A stretch of DNA of 64,000 bases from Bradyrhizobium sp. JYMT SZCCT0428 (GCF_018131075.1 NZ_JAFCLS010000016.1:113928-177927), one strand, 5' to 3'. Shown: positions 54,980 to 63,930, counted from the first letter of the stretch. Translations and numbers: made by a program. Notes: generated by a model not told the origin, from the sequence alone.

Positions 54980-55051
54980 CGTGATCCTTTCTTGCGGGCG
55001 GCAGACCGAATGGTTAGCTTAGTACGCATCATCAGCCCGGGGAAATACAGA

Positions 55052-55906
55052 GTGGCACTCAAGAACGTCGTCGGAATCGATCACGCCGTGGTCATGGTGA
55101 AGGACCTCGACAAATCAGCTGAAAATTACAGGCGGCTCGGCTTCACGGTGTCGCCTCGCGGGACCCACAGCGCGCATATGGGATCGGGCAATTACACCAT
55201 CATGTTCGACCCTGACTATATGGAATTGCTCGGTGTGCTGACGCCGACAGAACATAATGCTCCGGCGCGGGCGTTTCTGGAGAAGCGCGGCGAGGGTATC
55301 GAGCGCATCGCCTTCACCGCGGTGGATTCCGCCGACGGCGCCGAAGAGATTCGCGCGCGCGGCTATCCGCCGGTTGGACCGACCGATTTCGAACGACCGG
55401 TGACGATGCCGGACGGCACCATTTCGGCGGCAAAATTCCGAACGTTCCAGTGGCCGACCGCGGAAGCGCCGGGCGGCGTGCGCATCTTCGCCTGCCAGCA
55501 CAAGACGCGCGAGACGGTGTGGATTCCCGAACTGATGAAGCACGCCAATGGCGCCAAGCGCCTGCGGCAGGTGCTGATCGTTTCGCCGGAACCCGCCAAC
55601 GACGCCGCGCACATGTCGCGCATGATCGATCGCGACGCGAGAACTGAGCAGGACGGCGCCATCGCGTTGCCCTCGGGCTCCGATCGCGCCGATTTCGTGT
55701 TCCTGACCAGGGATCAATTGAGCAAGCGATATCCTGAGGTGTCGCTGACCGGCCTGCCCGACCGCGGCGGCGCGGGACTGGTGATTGAGGCCGACGTCGC
55801 CGCAGCCGAGAAGGCGCTCGGTGGCACTGGTGTTCACAGCGGTGGCGGCGTGATCGTGCCACCCGCAGCCGGCAACGGCACCCTGCTCGCCTTCGTCAAG
55901 GCGTAG
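55052..55906 (+). CDS. VOC (glyoxalase-like) family protein
   Basis: This protein of about 284 residues has a glyoxalase-like fold: VVGIDHAVVMVKDLDKSAENYRRLGF at the start, then GSGNYTIMFDPDYMELLGV, and GTISAAKFRTFQWPTAEAPGGVRIFACQHKTRETVW in the middle, with a degenerate second half. Candidate metal ligands are His in GIDHAVV, Glu in YMELLG and His in CQHKT. The GTG start at 55052 is chosen because CGGGGAAA lies 7 bp upstream; ATGs at 55010 and 54992 give longer forms. It diverges from the FAD oxidoreductase and is followed 39 bp later by the TetR gene. Function unknown. Confidence 0.82.
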   Translation: MALKNVVGIDHAVVMVKDLDKSAENYRRLGFTVSPRGTHSAHMGSGNYTIMFDPDYMELLGVLTPTEHNAPARAFLEKRGEGIERIAFTAVDSADGAEEIRARGYPPVGPTDFERPVTMPDGTISAAKFRTFQWPTAEAPGGVRIFACQHKTRETVWIPELMKHANGAKRLRQVLIVSPEPANDAAHMSRMIDRDARTEQDGAIALPSGSDRADFVFLTRDQLSKRYPEVSLTGLPDRGGAGLVIEADVAAAEKALGGTGVHSGGGVIVPPAAGNGTLLAFVKA

Positions 55907-55945
55907 CCGGCAGCGCCGATCTTGCGGCAGCGGGAAAGCCGGATC

Positions 55946-56557
55946 ATGGCGAAGGGCAAGAGCGAACCGGACGGCGACACGGCGACAATCCGCCGTGGCC
56001 GCCCCCGTTCCGCCGAGACGACCAACGCCATTCTTCAGAGCGCCTACACTCTGATGGCAACCACGGGCCTCGCCGCCACCAGTATCGATGCGGTGGCGCG
56101 GGATTCGAACGTTTCGAAGATGACCATCTACAAATGGTGGCCGTCGCGCGAGGCGCTGCTGATCGATGCGTTCCTGCACCATGCTTCCTTGATGCTGCCG
56201 CTGCCGAGTACCGGCACGCCGGCAGACCGCCTGAGAAGCCACGTCGCGGCCTACGCGAAAGCGCTGCAGGGAGAGTTTGGCAAGGTGCAGCTCGCTGTGA
56301 TCTCCGAATGCATTTCGAACACCGGCTCCGCGGAGATTTTCTACGAGCGCTATCTCCGGTATCGAAGGACAGCGCTGGTCGAACTGATTGCGGCCGGCCA
56401 GCAGGACGGCAGCGTTGGCGCCGCCGGAACGCCCGAAGACCTCTATGACGCGATCTATGGCAGCCTGTTCTATCGCTACATCTTCGGCATCAAGCCGATC
56501 TCGCCCGCGCAAGCCCGCAACCTCGTCGACACGCTGCTGATCATCAAGAGCCGCTGA
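55946..56557 (+). CDS. TetR/AcrR family transcriptional regulator
   Basis: This 203-residue regulator has an N-terminal helix-turn-helix at about 22-70 (GRPRSAETTNAILQSAYTLM and TSIDAVARDSNVSKMTIYKWWPSREALLIDAF) and a C-terminal ligand-binding domain. It lies directly after the VOC gene and converges with the desaturase gene, with a 14-bp overlap of the 3' ends. A palindrome TGTACTAATAGTACA upstream of the hydrolase-desaturase unit (58596) may be its operator. A half-like TTAGTAC is near 55018 in front of the VOC gene. Confidence 0.92.
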   Translation: MAKGKSEPDGDTATIRRGRPRSAETTNAILQSAYTLMATTGLAATSIDAVARDSNVSKMTIYKWWPSREALLIDAFLHHASLMLPLPSTGTPADRLRSHVAAYAKALQGEFGKVQLAVISECISNTGSAEIFYERYLRYRRTALVELIAAGQQDGSVGAAGTPEDLYDAIYGSLFYRYIFGIKPISPAQARNLVDTLLIIKSR

Positions 56558-57512
56558 CGCCCTCGACGTGCTTACGCCGCTGGCGGCGGAACCAGGCCCA
56601 CGTCTCGCGCGTCACGGCCAGATAGCCCTGCCCCCGGAACGCAATCCGGTCGTCGACAATCTGGTTCAATTTCGGCAGCGCATGGAAGGGTATCGACGGG
56701 TAGGCATGATGCTCGACGTGATAGGGCATGTTCCATGCAAACCACTTCATCACGGCGCCGGTGTAAGTGGTGCGGGTATTGTCGAAGGCGCTGCGCGTTC
56801 GTTCGCATCCGGTGTGTTCCGCGTAGAGGTAGGGCCGCAGGATCAACTGGCCGATCAGCAGCGGAATGATCCAGACCCAGAGCAGAAGCGCGGTATGCAG
56901 CGCGAGCGAGATCAGCAACAGCGCGACGTAGCCCGCAAGATAGAGGCGCGCTTCCCGCACGATGATGTGGCGCTTGTTCTCGGGAATCCAGGGCAGCGTG
57001 ACCTTGCCGGTCAGCGCGTGACGCAGCATCAGCGCCTCACGGCCGGCGATCTGAACAAGACCGCTATAGGCGATCGCCAGTTGCGTGTCCGAGGCTGGCT
57101 TGGGGCCGACGATCAATTCCGGATCCTTGTCGGGATCCTGCGTGTAGCGATGATGGTCCCAGTGAAACAGGCAATAATATTCGTAGCGATGCGCGATCAT
57201 GAAGGCCGACAGATGGCCCACGACAAGATTCAGCGCGCGGCTTCGGAACGCGGTCTTATGGGCGGTCTCGTGCATCGGCATGAACAGGAAGGCCACCAGA
57301 TAGGCCTGCACGACGATCAGCGGCAAGGCCCACGCCAATCCGTAATTCGACGAGACCAGCCATATCAGGGTCCCGACGATGGCAATTGCGCCGTAATGGC
57401 TGACGGTGCGCACGGCGCCTCGAACATCCGATCGTTCCGAGAGTTCGCGGAGCATCGCGGGACTGAGCGGCTTCTCCCGGAGTTTTGGTTCAACTGACGT
57501 CACGATGGTCAT
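56544..57512 (-). CDS. membrane fatty acid desaturase
   Basis: This 322-residue membrane protein has the three His boxes of the desaturase/hydroxylase family: HETAH near 82, HWDHHRYTQD near 118, and HVEHHAYP near 265, with hydrophobic helices between them. It introduces a double bond or hydroxyl into a fatty acyl or related chain using oxygen and a di-iron site. It is the second gene after the MetX-like hydrolase (34-bp gap, same strand), and its end overlaps the TetR gene. The combination may modify membrane or signal lipids; this is inference. Confidence 0.9.
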   Translation of the reverse strand: MTIVTSVEPKLREKPLSPAMLRELSERSDVRGAVRTVSHYGAIAIVGTLIWLVSSNYGLAWALPLIVVQAYLVAFLFMPMHETAHKTAFRSRALNLVVGHLSAFMIAHRYEYYCLFHWDHHRYTQDPDKDPELIVGPKPASDTQLAIAYSGLVQIAGREALMLRHALTGKVTLPWIPENKRHIIVREARLYLAGYVALLLISLALHTALLLWVWIIPLLIGQLILRPYLYAEHTGCERTRSAFDNTRTTYTGAVMKWFAWNMPYHVEHHAYPSIPFHALPKLNQIVDDRIAFRGQGYLAVTRETWAWFRRQRRKHVEGVSGS

Positions 57513-57546
57513 GGTTGCAAACGCCTCATTGGATGAGTTCTGTTTT

Positions 57547-58566
57547 TCAACGCTTCAGGAACGCCGATATCTCGGCGTTGATGAATGCGCGATCCGCGGG
57601 ATAGTTGATCGGATTGCCGGCGCGGTGACCGTGGATCGACGGAATCGGGTGAAGTTCCGCCGACTTCGCATTGACAAGCTTGCCGATCTCGTCCTCATTG
57701 TCGCGCACGTCGAAGTAGCGGTCGGTCTGCCCCGGCATCAACAGCACATGCGCCCTGATCGCCGCGAATGCGCGGGTAATGTCGCCGCCAAATTCCGGGC
57801 ACTGGCTGATGTCGCCACGCTGCCAGATGCCGATCTGCGCGAGCAGATCATTGGCGTCGCGCCGTGCGAAGGCTTCATCCCAGGAGCGCGCCAGATAATC
57901 TTCCAGCGAGGTGAATCCTGCCTCGCGCCAGACTTCATCCCGGTAGAAGGCGTGCGACATCGCCCAGCCCGCATAGATGCGCCCCATGGCGCGAAGGCCG
58001 GCGGAAGGTTTGGCGATGAAGCGGCCGTCCCTGAAATTGGGGTCCGTAGTCAGCGCCGCCTTCACGCCCTCCAGGAATACGTGATTATAGGGCGAGCACC
58101 GCGCGCTGCCGCAGACGATGGCGGCGCGCTCCACCATGTCGGGGTGGCAGGCCGCCCAATGGTAGGCCTGCATGCCGCCCATCGACCAGCCATAGACCAG
58201 CGCGATTTTCGAGATGCCGAACTGCTCGACCAGCAACCGGCGCTGAACCGCGACCGCGTCGTGGTAGCTGATCGCGGGAAACGGCGTCACGTCGGTATTG
58301 GACGGTGACGAGGACAGGCCGTTGCCGAACAGATTCGGGATGATGATGAAGTAGCGCTCGGGATCGAGGATACCGCCTGGCTGGATCAGCCATTCGGTGT
58401 CGAAGTGCTGCGCGCTGAACGACGTCGGATAGACAATCACATTGTCCTTCCGCGCATTCATGCTGCCATAGGTCTTGTAGGCGAGACGCATGGAAGGGAA
58501 CACGACGTCAGACCGAAGCGGGACGTCGCCCGCCTCGAAGAACTGATAGTCGCCGCTGGTCGTCAT
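57547..58566 (-). CDS. alpha/beta hydrolase, homoserine O-acetyltransferase (MetX)-like
   Basis: This 339-residue protein has the nucleophile elbow LVYGWSMGGMQAYHW near 134-148, as in MetX acyltransferases, and a C-terminal His in SIHGHRAGNP. An FGNGLSSSPSN stretch near 100 is also family-like. It could be an acyltransferase or esterase. The true methionine pathway gene metY is 48 kb away, and no other methionine gene is adjacent here, so a methionine role is doubtful. It leads the unit with the desaturase. Its start at 58566 is 30 bp from a perfect palindrome. Confidence 0.87.
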   Translation of the reverse strand: MTTSGDYQFFEAGDVPLRSDVVFPSMRLAYKTYGSMNARKDNVIVYPTSFSAQHFDTEWLIQPGGILDPERYFIIIPNLFGNGLSSSPSNTDVTPFPAISYHDAVAVQRRLLVEQFGISKIALVYGWSMGGMQAYHWAACHPDMVERAAIVCGSARCSPYNHVFLEGVKAALTTDPNFRDGRFIAKPSAGLRAMGRIYAGWAMSHAFYRDEVWREAGFTSLEDYLARSWDEAFARRDANDLLAQIGIWQRGDISQCPEFGGDITRAFAAIRAHVLLMPGQTDRYFDVRDNEDEIGKLVNAKSAELHPIPSIHGHRAGNPINYPADRAFINAEISAFLKR

Positions 58567-58595
58567 GTGCCCGGCTCCGGTGCCTCGACATTAAC

Positions 58596-58610
58596 TGTAC
58601 TAATAGTACA
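58596..58610. promoter_or_regulatory. palindromic operator candidate upstream of the hydrolase-desaturase unit
   Basis: TGTACTAATAGTACA is a perfect palindrome around a single central base, lying 30 bp upstream of the start at 58566 in an AT-rich stretch (TTATATAGATAC follows). Its location and form suit a TetR or similar dimer overlapping the promoter. The rest of the 58567-58857 gap shows no other clear element. Confidence 0.55.
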
Positions 58611-58857
58611 TTATATAGATACGATTGCAAGCCCGCGCTGCGAAGGCGTTGGCCATCGCGGGTAACGCGCGTGCCATTGCAGGAACACGGTTTGACGGTG
58701 CGGCCGCAAGCAACGAATTGCTTCAATGCCAACCGCGGCTGATCCGCCGCCTCGCCCCTCGCCCCTTCCACCATAATACCGCACGAAGGGGGCTAGGCAG
58801 GCCACGCACGGACGTTACTATCGCCGCAAAACAAGCCGACCCAGGGAGAGAAAAACA

Positions 58858-60186
58858 ATGAAGAATCATCTGATCTCGCGCCGTTCCGTTCTGGCCGGCA
58901 CCGCCGCCGCAGGCGCGCTGAGCCTGACCGGCTTCCCGGCCCGCGCGGCCGAACCACAGTGGAAAAAATACGCCGGCACCAAGCTTGAGGTGATCCTCGC
59001 CAAGGGTCCGCGCGGCGACAATTTTCAAAAGAACATCAAGGAATTTACCGAACTCACCGGCATCCAGGTCGAATCGGAGCAGATCCCCGAACAGCAACAG
59101 CGCCAGAAGGCCGTGATCGAACTCGCTTCGGGCAAGCCGAGCTTCGACGTGGTTCATGTCAGCTACCACGTGCAGAAGCGCCAGTTCGAGAAGGCCGGCT
59201 GGCTCGCCGACATCTCCGGCTACATGAAGGACCCGAACCTCACCGCGCCCGACCTCGTCGAAAGCGATTTCTCGGCCGGCGGCCTGCAATATGCCAAGAA
59301 CGACAAGGGGCAGATGCACTCCCTGCCGTGGTCGGTCGACTATTTCATCCTCTATTACAACAAGGAGCTGTTCCAGAAGAAGGGCGTCGCGGTGCCCAAG
59401 ACCTTCGACGAGATGGTCGCAGCCGCCGAAAAGCTCACCGACGCCAAGGAAGGCACCTTCGGCTTCGTCGGGCGCGGCCTGCGCAACGCCAACATGACGC
59501 TGTGGACCAACTTCTTCCTCAACGCCGGCGGCGAATTCCTCGATGCCAAGGGCGGCATCCTGACCGACGGCCCGGAGGCGATCGAAGCCACCAAGCTGTA
59601 CCAGACGCTGCTGACCAAGGTCGCGCCTCCCGGCGTCGCCGGCTTCAACTGGATGGAGTCGATGGCCTCGTTCACGCAGGGCCGCTCGGCGATGTGGATC
59701 GACGGCGTCGGCTGGGCGCCGCCGCTGGAAGACCCGGCCGCCTCGCGCATCGTCGGCAAGGTCGGCTACACCGTGGTGCCCAAGGGATCCAAGGGACAAT
59801 ATTCGGCAACCTATGGCGACGGCATCGGCATCGCGGCCGCCAGCAAGAACAAGGAAGCCGCCTACCTCTTGTGCCAATGGGCGGTCTCGAAGAAGCAAGG
59901 CGCGCGATTGCTGCAGGCCGGCGGCGGCGTTCCTTTCCGCAATTCCATCCTCAACGACCCGGAGATCCAGGCCGGCGTCAAGATGCCGAAGGAATGGCTG
60001 CAGTCGGTGATCGATTCCGCCAAGATCAGCAAGCTCGGCCTGCCCGTGATCATCCCGGTCGCCGAATTCCGCGATCTCGTCGGCGCAGCCCTGACCTCGA
60101 CCCTTTCGGGTGCTGATCCGGCAACGGAGTTGAAGAAGGCTCATGAGCAGTTCCGCCCGATTCTGGAGCGCAGCGAAAAAGCGTGA
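58858..60186 (+). CDS. ABC transporter substrate-binding protein, sugar type (family 1)
   Basis: This 442-residue protein has a twin-arginine leader (HLISRRSVLAGTAAAGALSL, cleavage near ARA) followed by the family 1 pattern: TKLEVILAKGPRGDNFQKNIKEFTELTGIQVESEQIP, SLPWSVDYFILYYNKELFQKKGV and MASFTQGRSAMWIDGVGW. It should be a periplasmic receptor for a sugar or polyol-type ligand, though such receptors also bind amides and osmolytes. The ribosome site GGGAGAGAAA precedes the start. Its 3' end overlaps the first permease by 4 bp. Confidence 0.92.
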   Translation: MKNHLISRRSVLAGTAAAGALSLTGFPARAAEPQWKKYAGTKLEVILAKGPRGDNFQKNIKEFTELTGIQVESEQIPEQQQRQKAVIELASGKPSFDVVHVSYHVQKRQFEKAGWLADISGYMKDPNLTAPDLVESDFSAGGLQYAKNDKGQMHSLPWSVDYFILYYNKELFQKKGVAVPKTFDEMVAAAEKLTDAKEGTFGFVGRGLRNANMTLWTNFFLNAGGEFLDAKGGILTDGPEAIEATKLYQTLLTKVAPPGVAGFNWMESMASFTQGRSAMWIDGVGWAPPLEDPAASRIVGKVGYTVVPKGSKGQYSATYGDGIGIAAASKNKEAAYLLCQWAVSKKQGARLLQAGGGVPFRNSILNDPEIQAGVKMPKEWLQSVIDSAKISKLGLPVIIPVAEFRDLVGAALTSTLSGADPATELKKAHEQFRPILERSEKA

Positions 60187-61115
60187 AGGCCATAGCAGAA
60201 GTCACTCCGGCCGCGGCTGACGCTGCGCCGGGGCAGGAATGGCGGCCGCCGTCCTACTGGCCGTTCGTGGTGCCGGCGCTGGTCGTCGTGCTCGCCGTGA
60301 TCGTGTTCCCTTGGGTGTTCACGATCTGGATGAGCATGAACGAGTGGAAGGTCGGCTCGCCGACCACCTTTGTCGGCTTCGCCAATTATGTGCGAATGCC
60401 GAACGATCCACGCTTCGTCGAAGCGGTCGGACACACGCTGCTTTACACCGCCTTGTCGGTGCTGTTGCCGCTGATCCTCGGCACCTTTGCGGCCGTGGTC
60501 TTTCACGCCAAATTTCCCGGCCGCGGTTTTCTGCGCGGGGTCTTCATCATGCCGATGATGGCGACCCCTGTAGCGATCGCGCTGGTCTGGACCATGATGT
60601 TCCACCCGCAGCTCGGCATCCTGAACTATCTGCTGTCGCTGGTCGGCCTGCCGCCGCAATTGTGGGTGTTCCATCCCGGCACCGTGATCCCCTCGCTGGT
60701 GCTGGTCGAAACCTGGCAATGGACTCCCCTGGTGATGCTGATCGTGCTCGGCGGCCTCGCCGCGATCCCGACCGAACCCTATGAGAGCGCGCAGATCGAC
60801 GGCGCCAGCGTCTGGCAGGTGTTCCGCTACATCACCCTGCCGCTGATCACGCCGTTCCTGTTCATCGCCGGCATGATCCGCATGATCGATGCGGTCAAGA
60901 GCTTCGACATCATCTTCGCGATCACCCAAGGCGGCCCCGGCTCGGCGTCGGAGACCATCAACCTCTATCTCTACAGCGTCGCCTTCATCTATTACGATCT
61001 CGGCTATGGGTCGGCGATCGCGGTGATCTTCTTCCTCTTGATCGTCGCCATGGCGGCGCTGATGCTGCATCTGCGCCAGCGGACCATGTGGACCGAGATC
61101 GGGAGTGGCGCATGA
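60183..61115 (+). CDS. ABC transporter permease, sugar type (MalF/UgpA-like)
   Basis: This 310-residue membrane protein starts at a GTG that overlaps the receptor stop (GTGA). It has about six helices, VVLAVIVFPWVFTIWMSMNEWKVG near the start, and the EAA-type loop YESAQIDGASVWQVFRYITLP that contacts an ATPase. It overlaps the next permease by 4 bp. Confidence 0.92.
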   Translation: MKAIAEVTPAAADAAPGQEWRPPSYWPFVVPALVVVLAVIVFPWVFTIWMSMNEWKVGSPTTFVGFANYVRMPNDPRFVEAVGHTLLYTALSVLLPLILGTFAAVVFHAKFPGRGFLRGVFIMPMMATPVAIALVWTMMFHPQLGILNYLLSLVGLPPQLWVFHPGTVIPSLVLVETWQWTPLVMLIVLGGLAAIPTEPYESAQIDGASVWQVFRYITLPLITPFLFIAGMIRMIDAVKSFDIIFAITQGGPGSASETINLYLYSVAFIYYDLGYGSAIAVIFFLLIVAMAALMLHLRQRTMWTEIGSGA

Positions 61116-61936
61116 GTCTGCGTCAGATCCTCGGCAAGATCGGGCTGTGGTTTGCGATCTTCGTGGTCGTGTCACCCGCGATCCTGTTCTTTCTCTGGAT
61201 GGCCTCGCTGTCGGTCAAGTTCGAGGTCGACAACGCCGCCTACCCGCCGGTGTTTTTCCCCGAGCGCTTCGCCTGGAAGAACTACGCCGACGTGCTCGCC
61301 TCCAACCGCTTCCTGACCTATTTCATCAACAGCCTCGTGGTAACCGGCACCGCGACCGGGCTGGCGATGCTGGTCGGCGTGCCCGCCGGCTACGGCATCG
61401 CGCGGATGGCGGCGCATAAATCCGCGATCGTGATCCTGATCGCCCGCATCACGCCGGGATTGTCGTATCTCATCCCGCTGTTCCTGCTGTTCCAGTGGCT
61501 CGGATTGCTCGGCACGCTGGTGCCGCAGATCATCATCCATCTCGTGGTCACGGTGCCGATCGTAATCTGGATCATGATCGGCTATTTCGAGACCACGCCG
61601 CTGGAGCTCGAGGAAGCCGCCCTGATCGACGGCGCCACGCGCTGGCAGGTGTTCCTGCACGTGGCGCTGCCGATCGCGCGTCCGGGGCTGGCCGTTGCCT
61701 TCATTCTCGCGGTGATTTTCTCCTGGAACAATTTCGTGTTCGGCATCGTGCTGGCGGGACGGGAGACGCGGACGCTACCCGTCGCCGTCTACAACATGAT
61801 TTCGTTCGACCAGTTGAGCTGGGGACCGCTTGCGGCTGCCGCGCTCATCGTGACGTTCCCCGTGCTGTTGCTGACGGTGTTGGCGCAACGGCAGATCGTG
61901 GCCGGGTTGACCGCAGGCGCCGTCAAAGGCGGGTAG
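61112..61936 (+). CDS. ABC transporter permease, sugar type (MalG/UgpE-like)
   Basis: This 274-residue membrane protein starts at ATG 61112, overlapping the previous stop (ATGA). It has about six helices and the loop LELEEAALIDGATRWQVFLHVALP. It completes the heterodimeric channel. No ATPase gene of the MalK/UgpC kind follows; the next gene is a convergent hydrolase with a 14-bp 3' overlap. The importer must therefore use an ATPase encoded elsewhere or beyond the window. Confidence 0.92.
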   Translation: MSLRQILGKIGLWFAIFVVVSPAILFFLWMASLSVKFEVDNAAYPPVFFPERFAWKNYADVLASNRFLTYFINSLVVTGTATGLAMLVGVPAGYGIARMAAHKSAIVILIARITPGLSYLIPLFLLFQWLGLLGTLVPQIIIHLVVTVPIVIWIMIGYFETTPLELEEAALIDGATRWQVFLHVALPIARPGLAVAFILAVIFSWNNFVFGIVLAGRETRTLPVAVYNMISFDQLSWGPLAAAALIVTFPVLLLTVLAQRQIVAGLTAGAVKGG

Positions 61937-62633
61937 CTAAGATCTCCGGTGCAAGCGCCTCCAATACTGCGGCTGAGCTGGTGACCCAGCCGAAGATGCC
62001 GCCCTGGGCCTTGATCATCTTCAGGCCCATCTCGTGGAATTCGGGAAAATAGGATGCGCAGCCATCGGCCAGCACCACGCAGCGATAGCCGCGGTCGTTG
62101 GCCTCGCGCACGGTGGTGTTGACGCAGACTTCGGTGGTGACGCCGCACACCAGCAGATTCTCGATGCCGTATTTTTCCAGCACGTCGCCAAGCTCGGTGG
62201 CGTAGAACGCGCCCTTGCCCGGCTTGTCGATCACGATCTCCGAGTCCAGCGGATAGAGTTCGGGAATGATGTCGTGGCCGGCCTCGCCGCGAATGAGAAT
62301 GCGCCCCATCGGGCCGGGATCGCCGATCCGCAATGACGGCGCGCCGCGTTCCACCTTGGCCGGCGGCGCGTCGGACAGATCGGGCAGATGTCCCTCGCGG
62401 GTGTGGATGACCAGCATGCCGGTTTCGCGCGCCGCTGACAGCACCGAAGCGATCGGCTTCACCGCGCGCGCCAACTGCGACACGTCGTTGCCCAGCGTCT
62501 CGCCGAAGCCGCCGGGTTCCATGAAGTCGCGCTGCATGTCGATGATCAGAAGCGCGGTCGCCGCCCACTCAAGCGCGATCGGCTCCGGCTCGGCGGCGAC
62601 CTTGCCAATGGATGGCCCCTTTGAGTTCGTCAT
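61923..62633 (-). CDS. isochorismatase family cysteine hydrolase
   Basis: This 236-residue cytoplasmic hydrolase starts at 62633 (MTNSKGPSIGKVAAEPEPIA); longer forms run into the formamidase promoter region. The catalytic triad is Asp32 (IIDMQRDF), Lys137 (IDKPGKGAF) and Cys170 (TTEVCVNTT). The family includes amidases acting on nicotinamide, biuret, carbamoyl sarcosine and ureidoacrylate. It lies between the sugar-type permeases (convergent) and the formamidase (divergent), so hydrolysis of an imported amide that could give formamide or ammonia is a reasonable inference. Confidence 0.9.
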   Translation of the reverse strand: MTNSKGPSIGKVAAEPEPIALEWAATALLIIDMQRDFMEPGGFGETLGNDVSQLARAVKPIASVLSAARETGMLVIHTREGHLPDLSDAPPAKVERGAPSLRIGDPGPMGRILIRGEAGHDIIPELYPLDSEIVIDKPGKGAFYATELGDVLEKYGIENLLVCGVTTEVCVNTTVREANDRGYRCVVLADGCASYFPEFHEMGLKMIKAQGGIFGWVTSSAAVLEALAPEILATRL

Positions 62634-62720
62634 GATGCAAGCGCCCGACCCAGAGTAATTTCCGGTGAGATTAAGCAAGGCGCATGCCATTGTACAACTC
62701 TTGCGCAAGCCGGGAATGAG

Positions 62721-62737
62721 TTGGCACGCTTGTTGCA
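62721..62737 (+). promoter_or_regulatory. sigma-54 (RpoN) -24/-12 promoter upstream of formamidase
   Basis: TTGGCACGCTTGTTGCA matches the consensus TTGGCACG-N4-TTGCA at every fixed base, with GG and GC spaced correctly. It points toward the formamidase, whose ATG is 70 bp downstream, giving a start of transcription near 62748 and a leader of about 60 bases. A 10-bp palindrome CTTGCGCAAG at 62700-62709, too close for a usual enhancer, lies just upstream. Confidence 0.8.
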
Positions 62738-62806
62738 AAATATCGCGGTATCGCAACGTCGAAACGCCGGCGGTCTGCCGCAGCGCCACAAACCTGGGAG
62801 GAACAC

Positions 62807-63820
62807 ATGAACGGGCTTGGAGGCCTCAACAAATCGCCTGAAGGCGTCGTCATCGGGCTGGTTCAACTGCAATTGCCTGTTGTCGTGACCAGGGCAGACC
62901 CCGCGCGCCAGACCGAGCGCATCGTCTACATGGTCGGCAAGGCGCGGCGCAATCTCGGCACCATGGACCTCGTCGTATTTCCGGAATATTCGCTGCACGG
63001 GCTGTCGATGGATACCAACCCGGAGATCATGTGCCGGCTCGACGGGCCGGAAGTCGCCGCCTTCAAGCAGGCCTGCATCGACCACAAGATCTGGGGCTGC
63101 TTCTCGATCATGGAGTTCAACCCGAACGGCAATCCCTACAATTCCGGCCTGATCATCGATAACAACGGCGAGATCAAACTCTATTACCGGAAATTCCATC
63201 CCTGGATTCCGGTCGAGCCGTGGGAGCCCGGCGATATCGGCATTCCCGTGATCGAGGGCCCGAAAGGCGCCAAGCTCGCGCTGATCATCTGTCACGACGG
63301 CATGTTCCCGGAGATGGCGCGCGAATGCGCCTACAAGGGCGCGGAGATCATGATCCGCACCGCCGGCTATACCGCGCCGATCCGCGAGAGCTGGCGGTTC
63401 ACCAATCAGGCCAACTCCTTCCAGAATTTGATGGTCATTGCCAACGTCTGCATGTGCGGCTCCGACGGCTCGTTCGACTCCATGGGCGAAGGCATGATCG
63501 TGAATTTCGACGGCAGCATCATCGCCCACGGCACCACCGGTCGCACTGATGAGATCATCACCGCCGAAGTGCGCCCTGACCTGGTGCGCGAGGCGCGCAT
63601 TCACTGGGGCGTCGAGAACAACATCTACCAGCTCTGGCACCGCGGCTACGTCGCGGTGAAAGGCGGCGCGATGGATTGCCCGTATACGTTCATGCAGGAC
63701 ATGGTAGCGGGCACGTTCCGGCTGCCGTGGGAGGATCAGGTCAAGGTGACGGACGGCACGTCGTGCGGTTTTCCGGCGCCGACACGGATGTTCGGGAAAA
63801 CGGCGAAGGCTGCAGAGTGA
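62807..63820 (+). CDS. amiF: formamidase
   Basis: This 337-residue nitrilase-superfamily amidase hydrolyses formamide to formate and ammonia. The catalytic triad is Glu60 (FPEYSLHG), Lys129 (YYRKFHPW) and Cys162 (IICHDGMFPE). The ICHDGMFPEMARECAYKGAEIMIRTAGYTAPIRESW region is of the AmiF branch rather than aliphatic amidase AmiE. It has a strong GGGAGGA ribosome site and a sigma-54 promoter, which suggests induction under nitrogen limitation. It diverges from the isochorismatase-like gene. A palindromic repeat follows the stop. Confidence 0.93.
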   Translation: MNGLGGLNKSPEGVVIGLVQLQLPVVVTRADPARQTERIVYMVGKARRNLGTMDLVVFPEYSLHGLSMDTNPEIMCRLDGPEVAAFKQACIDHKIWGCFSIMEFNPNGNPYNSGLIIDNNGEIKLYYRKFHPWIPVEPWEPGDIGIPVIEGPKGAKLALIICHDGMFPEMARECAYKGAEIMIRTAGYTAPIRESWRFTNQANSFQNLMVIANVCMCGSDGSFDSMGEGMIVNFDGSIIAHGTTGRTDEIITAEVRPDLVREARIHWGVENNIYQLWHRGYVAVKGGAMDCPYTFMQDMVAGTFRLPWEDQVKVTDGTSCGFPAPTRMFGKTAKAAE

Positions 63821-63830
63821 TTGCCCACGC

Positions 63831-63930
63831 CGTCGTCCCGGCGAACGCCGGGACCCATAACCCCGGTCATCTGTTGTTGGAAAAAGCCGTCGACTATCGT
63901 GCGCAACAACAACCGCCGCGGCGTATGGGT
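63831..63930. repeat. Palindromic intergenic repeat, CCCGGCGAACGCCGGGACCCATA type
   Basis: CCCGGCG/CGCCGGG forms a short hairpin. ACCCATA at 63852 pairs with TATGGGT at 63923, and CTGTTGTTGG pairs with an AACAACAA stretch. This family is widespread in Bradyrhizobium. I see nothing supportable in the last 70 bases (63931-64000). Confidence 0.82.
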
